Positions 38,005-47,104 of a DNA stretch of 64,000 bases are shown here, one piece after another. The first letter of the stretch is position 1. The number at the start of each line of letters is the position of its first letter. Both the position numbers and the translations under genes were made by a program. The stretch is from contig NZ_JARKMX010000014.1 of the NCBI RefSeq assembly GCF_029360705.1, positions 682,001 through 746,000 of the forward strand. Direction: 5' to 3'. The notes beneath the pieces are model-generated. The model was given only the letters and a program-made list of their open reading frames with translations, did not search any database and was not told the DNA's origin. This DNA is from Paraflavitalea pollutisoli (lineage in GTDB: Bacteria > Bacteroidota > Bacteroidia > Chitinophagales > Chitinophagaceae).

Positions 38005-39185
38005 TTTTTCATGGCTAGTACTTCTGAAATGATCTTCCCCCACCATCAGTAGCAGCACCTCAAATACCGGCGCAGCTCTACCAGGTCATAAAACACCTAC
38101 CAATCAATGTCTTCTTGCATCTGCCCTCCCCCTCAATTTACACCGTCAAATTGCAGGCTATTCCACAGACTATTTACGAATCATTTAATAAGCGCGCTGG
38201 AAGCCCTAAAATGATCAAGGAGGAGTCCTTTTCACGCGGTACCCATCGACCCTCCCCACGTGCTTGACAGGTCATTGGATCGAGTTCCTTTGCACTAAAA
38301 ATGGATGGACCAACCTCGGACACAGTCCCTGGAAAATGGAGAGGAATTGCCGGTTTAGACACCTCCCTATCTACCCTTCTCATTGGCCACATATTCCACC
38401 CTCCCACTGCCAGTTTGGCCGTCCACTAAATACGTTTTGCATTACCTGGTGTGCTTGGTTACAACTGCAGTTTTCCGCAGATCACCTCTCCAGATATCCT
38501 CATCGTCGCCAACCTGATACGCTTGCGACGAGTTGCATGACTAACGGAAAATTCAGACAGATCGATCCCCAATGGTTCAGCCAATTTTCTCTTCACCACT
38601 CTCACGTGCTAGTGAGGGGCCGCATTCTCAAGTAAACCAGGCCGCCGTTATTTTGATCGGGGGCACACTACCACGCTGCCCCTTTTCTATCATCCATCCT
38701 CGAAGTTGTTCACGGCTATCAATAACCTTGCATCGCCACGTCGGCAGCACCTTTATATTGAAGCCAATACACCGAGCGCGACTTACACGTCAGTGCGTTG
38801 GTCAACTATTATCGCGCACGTCAACTAGACGAACCGCCACAAAGCAGCCGTTCCACCCAACGGCTCTTACCAAAGCGCTATCCTCGTCAAACGTATTCAT
38901 CAGCAGCAGCAGCACGTCGCCTTAAAAGTGCGCCACCTTCCCATTAAACATAAAATAGATACTTGTTTTTATACATCTGTTTTTGAGCAACAGCCGACGA
39001 TAGCCGGAGCACGTACACTTTACGAGGCTTCGAAAACTCACGCTCCGTTGCGGACAATTTATTACAGCATTCAGCTAGCTGGTCACCGGAGAGGTGGTAG
39101 GCCGAAATAGTGCCCCGTTTCACCGAGCCTGTTCCCCTTTCACCTTTACACACAAACCGGGCTTTCGGAAGTAAATTTTAGCAAC

Positions 39186-39247
39186 GGTCAAACAAGACTT
39201 CATTCAGGTGAATGAAAAAGGAAACCCAAAATGGGTCTTATTTGACC
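39186..39247. repeat. Pair of array dyads
   Basis: GGTC-AAACAA-GACT (39186) and the exact GGTC-TTATTT-GACC (39234) are 48 bp apart, like the 42716/42763 pair in the main array (47 bp). Confidence 0.7.
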
Positions 39248-40153
39248 ACGACAGACAAGGCACGGAGTAGAACAATAAGCGCAGCCAGCGCAGGGCATTT
39301 TTTACTGGTCATACACCCACGACAAATGTTGACTGAAAACTTCAAAAAAACAAAGCCAGCTTTTTCTGTCCTCTTCGAACTGGGTCTGTTTCGCCGGAAA
39401 GGTTTCCGCGTCCCTGGAGATACGAGGATCTTGACACAAAAATGGAAGGAGGGAAAATGACTCTCCAAAAGGGGGCATCCAGAAAGTTGATGCCAGCGGG
39501 AGTCGGTGGTTTGTAATGGAAAAAAAGGACGGCTTAGGATGATTTTCAATAAAGCAACTCGTACCCGCCACCATAAGTTCGCGGGGAACAATTATCGTGT
39601 AAAATGGCCCGTCGTCTAATTCAATGCGAAATACAGGCAGATCCTCTGCGAGCATTTGGGGCATTTTCCTTATTGCCCAGAAAATGCATCGCCAGTCAAT
39701 TATTGCAATTGAAAGAAATATGAATCTCTCTTAAGGGATCTGAGGTGCGTCAATCCAAATTCCACAATTGGGAATCACCTGCATACTAATTACGGCCTTG
39801 GCAAACTTCTCCAACACCTGGTTTGCGAGCCAGCAGAAGTTATCTGCATCTCACTCCACTAATTCACTGCCGGCGTTCAGTATCTTTTATCAAATCGTAC
39901 CAGCTGAATGATCATTCCGTAGGTGGCCATCTGTTACTATAGTTATGCAACCTGTCAGAAAATAACATTCCCAAACTTTTTGCTACTCCGCGAAAAATGT
40001 TGCTTCAACCTCGTAATCATCTACACTCTCTGAAGAGGGAAGCCCAAACAAAAATTAAACAATATTCATATTCAATAAATTACAATAAGTCACGAAAGGA
40101 AGTTCCGTTTCAAATTCACATATAGCGAATTTAATATTCTTTCTATTTACCAT

Positions 40154-40777
40154 TTAATTGGCCTTCAAAAGAGCCCGGGCATTTTTGCCCTCACAGCACA
40201 ACAGGTCCAAAATTGAGCAATGTGGGAGGAATCCTGTACGGTCTTCAAATACCTGTCGATACAGAACCGGCGATCGAAATCTCTGGTGTATATTTTTGGG
40301 CAAAACTTCATTCCGCAGATCAAGCCATTCTGTCACTTCTATTTTTTCAACAGGCTGCGTCGTCAGGCTGATCGAAGTTGACCAACCCAATTGCCTGATC
40401 GTCCATTCCCAACATGCCATGTTCCAGTCGACGAGAAAATTTACCTGCCTCGAATAGAGACTTTCCAGTTCATCCCGGTAGAATTCGAACCAGGGCGACC
40501 GGTTGTAACAAGACACGATCGTTTTCCAATGTTGGGACTGCCAGGAATACCGGTTAGCTATTCGGACGTCCTTCGTCATCTTTCGTTGTCCCCGGCCTTC
40601 CTCGAGGGGAATACTTAAGCTTACAGGTCCTCCGGCACCTGCCAGCACCAATCTGTTCCTAAAACTCATTTTTTGCCAGTTCTCATATACGTCAAACTCT
40701 ATATGCGAAAAGTTATTTGCTATTTTATAAACATCAACTGGCGCTAAATATTCTATATCAATCAATAATGTACTCAT
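40154..40777 (-). CDS. WbqC-family protein
   Basis: The product is 207 aa. It has the WbqC-like pattern: YLAPVDVYKIANNFSHIEFDVYENWQKMSFRNRLVLAGAGGPVSLSIPL, then VRIANRYSWQSQHWKTIVSCYNRSPWFEFYRDEL. The family occurs in polysaccharide and other loci in many Bacteroidota; biochemical function is unclear. It is one of only two convincing genes inside the 37.7-44.3 kb region and is flanked on both sides by non-coding DNA. Confidence 0.9.
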   Translation of the reverse strand: MSTLLIDIEYLAPVDVYKIANNFSHIEFDVYENWQKMSFRNRLVLAGAGGPVSLSIPLEEGRGQRKMTKDVRIANRYSWQSQHWKTIVSCYNRSPWFEFYRDELESLYSRQVNFLVDWNMACWEWTIRQLGWSTSISLTTQPVEKIEVTEWLDLRNEVLPKNIHQRFRSPVLYRQVFEDRTGFLPHCSILDLLCCEGKNARALLKAN

Positions 40778-41069
40778 TGTAATACTTTATTTAGAAAGGC
40801 TTAGAGTGTTCCACGAAAACAGTGCAATTGGCTGCTTACTGGGTGGAAACACCGCTACAAAAATTACCAATGACTAAAGTTAAAATACTTAAAACTACTT
40901 AAATAGCTATTAAATTATAAGCTAACTATATTAGATGTTGATTAAGAGACGATTTCAGTTTTTAGAAACCTCGCTGCACTAATATTCTTAGCATAGATTC
41001 CGTTAAAAGTACTTCCTCATTTTTGGCGGAAAAAATTATTCCCCTACTTTGTGTCCACAAAAAATAGAC
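40778..41069. other. AT-rich intergenic region between divergent genes
   Basis: About 290 bp between the outward-reading WbqC-family and LEA14-like genes, so it must carry both promoters. A TACTTTG resembling a -7 box lies at 41045-41051. I found no array dyads here. Confidence 0.4.
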
Positions 41070-41519
41070 ATGAATAAAAGGCTTCTAATGGGCTTATTCC
41101 CTATCCTGGTTTTGTCGTGTGCAAAGCCAACTGGCTTCCAGTACCTGGGGGTTAGAAATGTTAAAGTGATCAAATTCGGACTTAAGGAATCAACGGTTTC
41201 TTCGGAGGTCGGCTATTACAATCCCAATAAATTTCCGGTTACCATGAAACAGGCGGAGGTGGATGTTTATGTGAACAACATTCTTTTTGGGCATAGTATT
41301 TTGGATTCAACGATTCGAATTCCCAAAAGAGACAGCTTCTATATTCCCGTCCTATTAACTGTCAATATGTCTACAACAGCCATGAGTTTGATTCAAACAC
41401 TGGGTGGCGGGCAAGACAGTGTGAAGGTCAAACTTGACGGAAAAGCCAGAGTGGGTCGAGGTGGAATTTTTATCAATTTTCCCATTAAATACAAGGGAAT
41501 GCAGAAACTGAAGTTCTAA
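41070..41519 (+). CDS. LEA14/WHy-like lipoprotein
   Basis: The product is 149 aa from the ATG at 41070 (a TTG 21 bp upstream is less likely). Lipobox LVLSC. The single domain has the LEA type 2 pattern of beta-strands: VKVIKFGLKESTVSSEVGYYNPNKFPVTMKQAEVDVYVNNILFGHS, then RDSFYIPVLLTVN. Such domains act in desiccation or stress tolerance in other organisms; the role here is not known. A long perfect hairpin follows and may terminate it. Confidence 0.85.
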   Translation: MNKRLLMGLFPILVLSCAKPTGFQYLGVRNVKVIKFGLKESTVSSEVGYYNPNKFPVTMKQAEVDVYVNNILFGHSILDSTIRIPKRDSFYIPVLLTVNMSTTAMSLIQTLGGGQDSVKVKLDGKARVGRGGIFINFPIKYKGMQKLKF

Positions 41520-41552
41520 ATGCGGCCAGATGCTGTAAAATAGTTTTCATTA

Positions 41553-41598
41553 AAACAGGTCATATAAGACTTTTAATATTGTCTTATATGACCTGTTT
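41553..41598. terminator. 18-bp perfect hairpin built from two array dyads
   Basis: AAACAGGTCATATAAGAC (41553-41570) and its exact complement (41581-41598) flank a 10-nt loop. Each arm contains one copy of the array dyad. It lies 34 bp after the LEA14-like stop, so it could act as that gene's terminator and also marks the array's left edge. Confidence 0.7.
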
Positions 41599-44255
41599 CA
41601 TTTTAACTCATCCGTATACACATTTTTTATAAATAGTCTATTTTTTGCCAAAACACCAATTTCAAGCATTCTGAAGTACTGATTATTGCAGCATCAAAAC
41701 CCTAACCGGTCGTTGGAAAAACTAACTGAAGGAGCAAACAAAAGGTCATAAATGACCTATTCCAATTTTTTGACTTATACTGTTTTTTACCGAAAACCGC
41801 CTAAACAGGGGTACTGCAAGAATCCTGGCAGCGGTCATTTTTGACACATTCGATAAGGTGTGAAAAACTGAAATTGGCGATTGTCAACTATAAAATGTCA
41901 GGCAACCATAGGTCTTATTTGCCCCGACACGATTTGCAGCGAGTTACCAAATTACATCCCACTGCAGTTTTTCGAAGTGCGAAACAGGGTTGCCTTGAGA
42001 GTCATTTTAGACTTGGCGCGTAACTGTAACTGAGTAGGAAGATCTTAAAATTTCCAAATTTGAAACTCCCCAAAATGTTAGATTAATGTTGAGAACATCG
42101 GTCTTTTTAGACAGCTGCTTAACGAAGTCGTCCCAATTTTTTTCCTCCCCATTTGCTGGAGATTCCCTAACCTCCACTCGCTCGATAGGTCTTATTTGTC
42201 CTTTCGTAGTTACGCTTAGGCCGTTCCCGACGCGCCCCAGGTTAGCAATTTTAGCCATATCGACTTTAAAATTCCGACTATGATAGGTCGTTTTTAACCG
42301 CCGTAAAAAGCGCTTTCAACAACTGAACTTATTAAATACAGACAAACCAATACGTCCTGTTTGACCTGCTTAGGCCGTTCAGAATTTCGCCCACTTGACC
42401 TGAAGCCAGGAATTCTTGGTCGCATTTTCTTAACCTGGTCGGTCATTTCCCATCAAACAGTCATCAAAAGGCGCGTCAACGAAGGTCTATTTTGACCTCA
42501 TCGAAAGTTATCAGCAGCAGAAAGGTGGGATATTCAAGCTGTTTTGAAAGGGAAAAAAAGGGCAAACTTGACAGTTCATCTTACCATATATATAAGGCAT
42601 AAATTAGTGGACGGCCACCTGCAAGTTTCGGGTAGGTGAAATGGAAGCAATCGGAGATTCCAGAACGAGTCATTTTTACCCTACTCCACTGGACTTATGC
42701 CTTCTCTCCAAAGTGGGTCATTTATAACTTATTTTCATCGTACACGGCAGTGACGGCAAGTGGGTCAAACTAGACATACAAATCTGAAGTACGGCCTACA
42801 GCAGTCCTAAAATCCTATCCGCACATTAGACATATTTGACCTATTTATCTACACTGCAGAGGACGGTATTTAAAGCAGTTTGAGATAATTTGAAGGCTGC
42901 CAAGGTATTTGTGGTGGGATAGATCAGGTCACAAAAGACTTTAAATGCGTCATCATCAAAGGTCTTTTAAGACCTTCCTGCAGGCCAAAAGTCAACAGCC
43001 CGGCGCCCTCAAAAGTGTCGGAGATTCGCTAAAGAAGGGGTCATATGGTCTCAGAAGTCCCTCTTCCAAAACGTCATAATAGACCTACATAAATGATTAT
43101 CCAAGTATGCCGGAAGGGTTAAATCAACCCTCCTTTATTGATTTACTGTGGTCAAAAAAGACATTTCATTTTGCCCTGCACGGGAGCTGGCAGCTGCCGG
43201 TCTCACGCACGGCAAGGTCAAAATTGATCTTCACATTAGGGGCAACTGGAATCGTTTTACTCACTAGTAAATAGCTTAGCTGGTCAACTAATTAGCATTT
43301 CAGGCAATTACTAGGCTCACCAGAAAGGAAAAACAAGCCCTGCAAAAAGGTCATATTTACCCTGTTTATTGCATCAGAAATTGGCTGGTAAATGGTCCCC
43401 CACCCCCAAAGGAAGGTCTGCCGTAAAGCACAAAGCCACCATCAGACATAGTCATAAAAGACCATTTTCGGATAATAATTATTTGTCTAAACAGACAGTA
43501 GCTGCCTCCTATTTTTTAGCAAATAACTGGGAATGCAGGTCGTTAATAAGCATCAAAACAGCGAAGATATTATCATCCCTGGTACCTACAAGTTGTCTAA
43601 TAAGACCTTAATAACCAAAACATGAAAACGTCTACTTCGACGTTAGCTAGGGCTATTTGATAGGTCGTATAAACTAACAGGTAACAGCCATAATGTCAGA
43701 AATGCAGCCCGTTTTGTTGCTGTTTTTAGACTGGAAGACGGGGCTGCTCGACTTCATTATAGGTGTTTATTGAGGTTTTTTTGAAGAAAATGACTTCCCT
43801 AGCTTCCAATAACATAGCAGAAAAAAGCTTTTCCTTATCGCTTCGGCCGTATAAAACGGGCACCTATTTAACTAAAAACTTTCTTTACGCATCTACCTCA
43901 ACCAGCAAAAGGCAGGTCTATTTAGACCTCCCTTCGATTACTACCTATTAGATCATAAATAACCTTTTCAAAAAGTGTTATAAACTCTTCCGCTTGCATC
44001 TCAGGATTTCGATTTCAACAGGTCATTTATTACCCGGTAAAGACCTCAGTCCCTTTTACCCAAATGATGACTTTCACCTAGTCCTTTTTGACCTTACCGC
44101 ATCAAAACTAAAAAAGACAAAATAGACTTAGTAGCCTGTATCCTAAAAGTCTGCTGTCATCCGGTTACGAAACGTCATAGATGACCAAATCAATAAACTC
44201 TAATTACGTCATCTATGTCCATCTTGTTGCACCATCAAAAAGGTCAAATAAAACT
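41558..44255. repeat. Helically phased array of about 40 copies of the 14-bp dyad GGTC-W6-GACC
   Basis: Degenerate copies share two 4-bp half sites and an AT-rich gap of exactly 6 bp. Exact copies start at 41744, 42484, 42961 and 43915. One- or two-mismatch copies start at 41558, 41833, 41911, 42000, 42100, 42188, 42286, 42353, 42763, 42828, 42927, 43072, 43150, 43216, 43349, 43450, 43484, 43594, 44021, 44080, 44173 and 44207. Weaker ones fill gaps. Successive distances cluster at 33-36, 45-48, 54-59, 65-67, 76-78, 88-89 and 98-100 bp, that is 3 to 9 times about 11 bp. Copies differ in the W6 core and intervening DNA is unique, so this is neither a simple tandem repeat nor a CRISPR. No gene within is convincing. 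The geometry suits a dimeric DNA-binding protein contacting one face of the helix. Confidence 0.85.
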
Positions 44256-44301
44256 CAATATTTGTCACTTTGGTTTTGCTCCTATATCCCGATTTAGGGC
44301 A

Positions 44302-44332
44302 TAAAAAAAGCCATTTCCTGCTGGAAATGGCT
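44302..44332 (-). terminator. Terminator of the HMA-domain gene
   Basis: AGCCATTTCC / GGAAATGGCT is a perfect 10-bp stem with a TGCT loop, followed on the minus strand by seven T. It separates the gene at 44357 from the dyad array. Confidence 0.9.
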
Positions 44333-44356
44333 GTATTCAAATAGATTATTTTATAT

Positions 44357-44710
44357 CTACATTCCTCCCCCATCTTCGGGTTTCTTGCAGCATTTAGGCA
44401 GCTTTTTATAAGCCTCAGCGTCTGCAGTTACATCATCAGCATCATAGCCTGCGTTGGCAATAGCGGTCTTTACGTTTTCGACATTGGTGCGGTCACTGAT
44501 GAATGTCACTTTGGTCACTTTTTTCTTGTAATCAACGGTGACTTTTTGAACGCCATCCTCACGTTTCAGGAACTCTTCAATGCGCTTCTTGCAGCTTTCA
44601 CATTGTACGGTGGGGGTCTTGATCGTAACGTTTTGCACGGCCTTGGTCTGGCTAAATCCAGTTACCAGTAAGCCCAGCACAGCGATCAACATAAGAATTA
44701 GCTTCTTCAT
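44357..44710 (-). CDS. Exported HMA (heavy-metal-associated) domain protein
   Basis: The product is 117 aa from the ATG at 44710; the frame runs further upstream but the signal peptide (LILMLIAVLGLLVTGFSQ) fixes the start. The HMA domain has VQCESCKKRIEEFL (CxxC), then GVQKVTVDYKKKVTKVTF and NVENVKTAIANAGYDADDV. A Cys-Cys pair (KCCKKPEDGGGM) ends the protein. It probably binds copper or another soft metal in the periplasm. Its promoter lies within the last codons of pyrE. Confidence 0.9.
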   Translation of the reverse strand: MKKLILMLIAVLGLLVTGFSQTKAVQNVTIKTPTVQCESCKKRIEEFLKREDGVQKVTVDYKKKVTKVTFISDRTNVENVKTAIANAGYDADDVTADAEAYKKLPKCCKKPEDGGGM

Positions 44711-44726
44711 ACAGACATAGTTTTGC

Positions 44727-44734
44727 CAAATATA
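44727..44734 (-). promoter_or_regulatory. -7 box of the HMA-domain gene
   Basis: TATATTTG on the minus strand is an exact match to the Bacteroidota -7 consensus, 16 bp before the ATG. It overlaps the end of the pyrE region, so the gene can be transcribed independently of pyrE. Confidence 0.65.
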
Positions 44735-44735
44735 G

Positions 44736-45371
44736 CTATTTCCCATTCCAGTTGCCAGGATCCTGGCTCCACTTTAACAAAACCTCCTGCTGATCCGCAG
44801 AAACCAATCCTTTTTCAATAGCAAGATCTATGAGCACGGGATAATTGGTTAGTGACTTATAGGTAATTCCCGCTTTTTCAAAGGCATCCTTTGCCACCGG
44901 AAAACCATAGGTGAAGATAGAAACCATACCAATTACTTCTACACCAGCAGCTTTTAACACGTCAACCACCTGCAGGCTGCTTTTTCCTGTAGAGATAAGG
45001 TCTTCTACGACCACGACTTTCTGGCCAGCGGAGTAAGATCCCTCGATCTGGTTACCCAATCCATGCTCTTTGGGTTTGGGACGTACATATATATAGGGAA
45101 GTTTGAGCTGGTCGGCGGCCATAGCTCCCCAGGGAATACCTGCCGTTGCTACACCTGCCAGCAACTCCGCTTCGGGAAACTGTTCGAAGATCACATTACA
45201 CATTTCCGACTTTACGAAATCACGGATATAGGGAAAAGACAGCACCTTGCGGTTATCACAATAAATGGGACTTTTCCATCCTGAAGCCCAGGTAAATGGT
45301 TCCCCTGGATTCAATTTAATAGCATTAATTTGTAGAAGCTTTTCGGCTACTGCCTTCTCATTCTGGGACAT
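44736..45371 (-). CDS. pyrE: Orotate phosphoribosyltransferase
   Basis: The product is 211 aa and converts orotate plus PRPP to OMP in pyrimidine synthesis. The PRPP-binding motif VVVEDLISTGKSSLQVVDVLKAAG is at about residues 118-140. LNPGEPFTWASGWKSPIYCDNR at about 15-40 and YVRPKPKEHGLGNQIEG are family signatures. It is divergent from the Nudix gene (61-bp gap). Confidence 0.97.
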   Translation of the reverse strand: MSQNEKAVAEKLLQINAIKLNPGEPFTWASGWKSPIYCDNRKVLSFPYIRDFVKSEMCNVIFEQFPEAELLAGVATAGIPWGAMAADQLKLPYIYVRPKPKEHGLGNQIEGSYSAGQKVVVVEDLISTGKSSLQVVDVLKAAGVEVIGMVSIFTYGFPVAKDAFEKAGITYKSLTNYPVLIDLAIEKGLVSADQQEVLLKWSQDPGNWNGK

Positions 45372-45432
45372 AGTGTGATTTTATTCGATCCGGCGAAATT
45401 GGCGGATGGGCCCGGAAAATGGAAAATTATTT

Positions 45433-46059
45433 ATGCACATCAAGATATACTTTAACGACAAACCTTTGTTCCTTACAGACTCGATCACACCCGAGATCGA
45501 GCCGTATGCACACCACGACGATGCCGTGCTGATCGATGAATTCTCCACCCCTGGCGTTAATTCGATGATACACGAGATGCGGCAGGAAAAGATCCATGCT
45601 GGCATCTACTTACATAGTAATCTTGATGAACTGGAAAAGACTTTTCGGAAGAAATTTACCCTCGTTCAGGCTGGTGGCGGCCTGGTGTTGAATGACGACG
45701 GGGACCTCCTGATGATATTTCGTCGCGGGAAATGGGACTTACCCAAAGGAAAATTGGATGCCGGTGAGTCACTGGAAGCCTGTGCTGTACGGGAAGTACA
45801 GGAAGAGACCGGCGTTCAGCAGGTGGTATTGGAGAAGCCTTTGGTGGTGACCTACCATACTTATGATGAAAGCGGTAAACATATCCTGAAAGAATCACAT
45901 TGGTACCTGATGAAAGCTCCGGGTAATCAGGCGCTGATACCACAAACGGAAGAACAGATCTCAGCACTTAAATGGGTCCCTGCCAGTGAGGTTACGGACT
46001 ATAGCAAAAACACTTTCCCTTCTATTATAGACGTATTGCAGGCTGGTGGCTATTTGTAA
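45433..46059 (+). CDS. Nudix hydrolase
   Basis: The product is 208 aa from the ATG at 45433. An N-terminal extension of about 85 residues precedes the Nudix domain. The Nudix box is complete: GKLDAGESLEACAVREVQEETGVQ (G-x5-E-x7-REVQEE-x-G). The substrate is not predictable. The extension (HIKIYFNDKPLFLTD...) is shared by Bacteroidota homologues. It is divergent from pyrE and convergent with the thioesterase gene. Confidence 0.92.
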   Translation: MHIKIYFNDKPLFLTDSITPEIEPYAHHDDAVLIDEFSTPGVNSMIHEMRQEKIHAGIYLHSNLDELEKTFRKKFTLVQAGGGLVLNDDGDLLMIFRRGKWDLPKGKLDAGESLEACAVREVQEETGVQQVVLEKPLVVTYHTYDESGKHILKESHWYLMKAPGNQALIPQTEEQISALKWVPASEVTDYSKNTFPSIIDVLQAGGYL

Positions 46060-46083
46060 ACAGCTGCACGCGGAATTGCTTTC

Positions 46084-46509
46084 TTATTTTCTGGCCAGGA
46101 TAGCCACCGTCAGACGGCTAATGCATACCAGCTTATCCCGCTCATCGACAATGCGGATATCCCAAACATGGGTGGTAGCACCGATATGAATCGGGCTGGC
46201 TGTACCAGTCACAAAGCCGCTACGCACTCCTCTCACATGGTTTGCATTGATCTCAAGCCCTACGCACATAGCCTTCGACTGGTCAATAACCAGCGCAGAA
46301 GCTACGCTGCCCAGTGTTTCGGCGAGTACACAGGACGCACCGCCATGCAACAAGCCAAATGGCTGATGCGTACGCTGATCTACGGGCATACGTGCTTTAA
46401 GAAAATCAGGACCTACTTCGGTAAACTCAATACCAATCACCTCTGCAATGGTGTTTTTACCAAGTGGATGCAAGTCCTGCACCTGTACGTCTTTCTGAAA
46501 CCAGATCAT
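46084..46509 (-). CDS. Hotdog-fold acyl-CoA thioesterase (PaaI/YdiI type)
   Basis: The product is 141 aa. The hotdog helix has QPFGLLHGGASCVLAETLGSVAS, with the H-G-G and downstream catalytic Glu typical of the YdiI/MenI group. EINANHVRGVRSGFVTGTASPIHIGATTHVWDIRI forms the central sheet. It may hydrolyse DHNA-CoA in menaquinone synthesis or aroyl/acyl-CoAs; the family does not settle which. Downstream of coaD on the same strand. Confidence 0.88.
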   Translation of the reverse strand: MIWFQKDVQVQDLHPLGKNTIAEVIGIEFTEVGPDFLKARMPVDQRTHQPFGLLHGGASCVLAETLGSVASALVIDQSKAMCVGLEINANHVRGVRSGFVTGTASPIHIGATTHVWDIRIVDERDKLVCISRLTVAILARK

Positions 46510-46594
46510 AAAAGGTAAGTTGATTTACCACAGCAGTGCGTAGTGGTCTCCGGACGGAAAACGGTTATTATCCTCTAGCAAAACCATCCACTAA

Positions 46595-47071
46595 TTACCT
46601 GGGGTTTTGTAACGAGCGCGCCACCACCTCAGGTAAGAAACGCATCACGTCGCCCCCATTCCGCAGCACGTCCCTGACCAGGGTAGAAGCTATCGAAGTA
46701 TATTGGGGTAGGCAGGTCAGGAATATCGTTTCTATATTGTTATCGAGACTGCGATTCATATCTGCAATCGCTTTCTCGTATTCGAAGTCGTTTACATACC
46801 GAATGCCTCTTACGATGAAATTGGCGCCTACTTTCCGGCAGCAATCCACCGTCAACCCTTCATATAACATGGCGCTTACTTTAGGAGTATCCTTGTAGAT
46901 CTCCTGTATCCAGCTGATCCTTTGCTCGTCGGCAAACATGGGTGTTTTATTGATGTTACGCCCAATGCCTATCACCAGTTTATCGAACAATGGCAGCGCC
47001 CTGTTGATGATGTCGAGGTGACCGACTGTAATAGGATCGAATGTTCCGGGAAATAAAGCAATTCGTTGCAT
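46595..47071 (-). CDS. coaD: Phosphopantetheine adenylyltransferase
   Basis: The product is 158 aa and makes dephospho-CoA from 4'-phosphopantetheine and ATP. The nucleotidyltransferase motif TVGH lies in FPGTFDPITVGHLDIINRA. VRGIRYVNDFEYEKAIADMNRSL and the C-terminal SIASTLVRDVLRNGGDV (a variant of ISSSxVR) are present. It follows pyrB by 33 bp and is probably co-transcribed. Confidence 0.96.
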   Translation of the reverse strand: MQRIALFPGTFDPITVGHLDIINRALPLFDKLVIGIGRNINKTPMFADEQRISWIQEIYKDTPKVSAMLYEGLTVDCCRKVGANFIVRGIRYVNDFEYEKAIADMNRSLDNNIETIFLTCLPQYTSIASTLVRDVLRNGGDVMRFLPEVVARSLQNPR

Positions 47072-47104
47072 AAAATGGATTGTACGATGACAAGGACTCC
47101 ATCC

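Larger units (their letters stand above)
37685..40153. other. 2.5-kb gene-free region with scattered GGTC-N6-GACC dyads
   Basis: No reading frame here has recognisable protein character; those present overlap each other on both strands and lack promoters. Two exact dyads, GGTC-AATATA-GACC (37991) and GGTC-TTATTT-GACC (39234), and weaker ones (38084, 39186, 39307) link it to the dense array at 41.6-44.3 kb. Either it was once coding and has decayed, or it is a non-coding element interrupted by later gene insertion. Confidence 0.6.

Noticed and set aside
38264-38925. Plus-strand frames of 123 and 117 aa
   Set aside because: His/Trp/Ser-rich composition typical of random frames in this DNA; no start context.
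39238-39664. Overlapping minus-strand frames of 117 and 120 aa
   Set aside because: Two frames overlap each other and a plus-strand frame, contain array dyads, and match no family I know.
42007-42258. 83-aa open frame on the minus strand
   Set aside because: It runs through three array dyads, has no promoter and no recognisable protein pattern.
43369-43611. 80-aa open frame on the plus strand
   Set aside because: Low-complexity composition spanning array dyads; no signal of coding.
41558-44255. The dyad array as a CRISPR array
   Set aside because: The repeated part is 14 bp and degenerate, distances vary from about 33 to 108 bp, and there are no cas genes in view.
41558-44255. The dyad array as an integron attC array or cassette array
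   Set aside because: No integrase, no cassette ORFs between copies, and the 14-bp dyad lacks the bulged attC hairpin layout.
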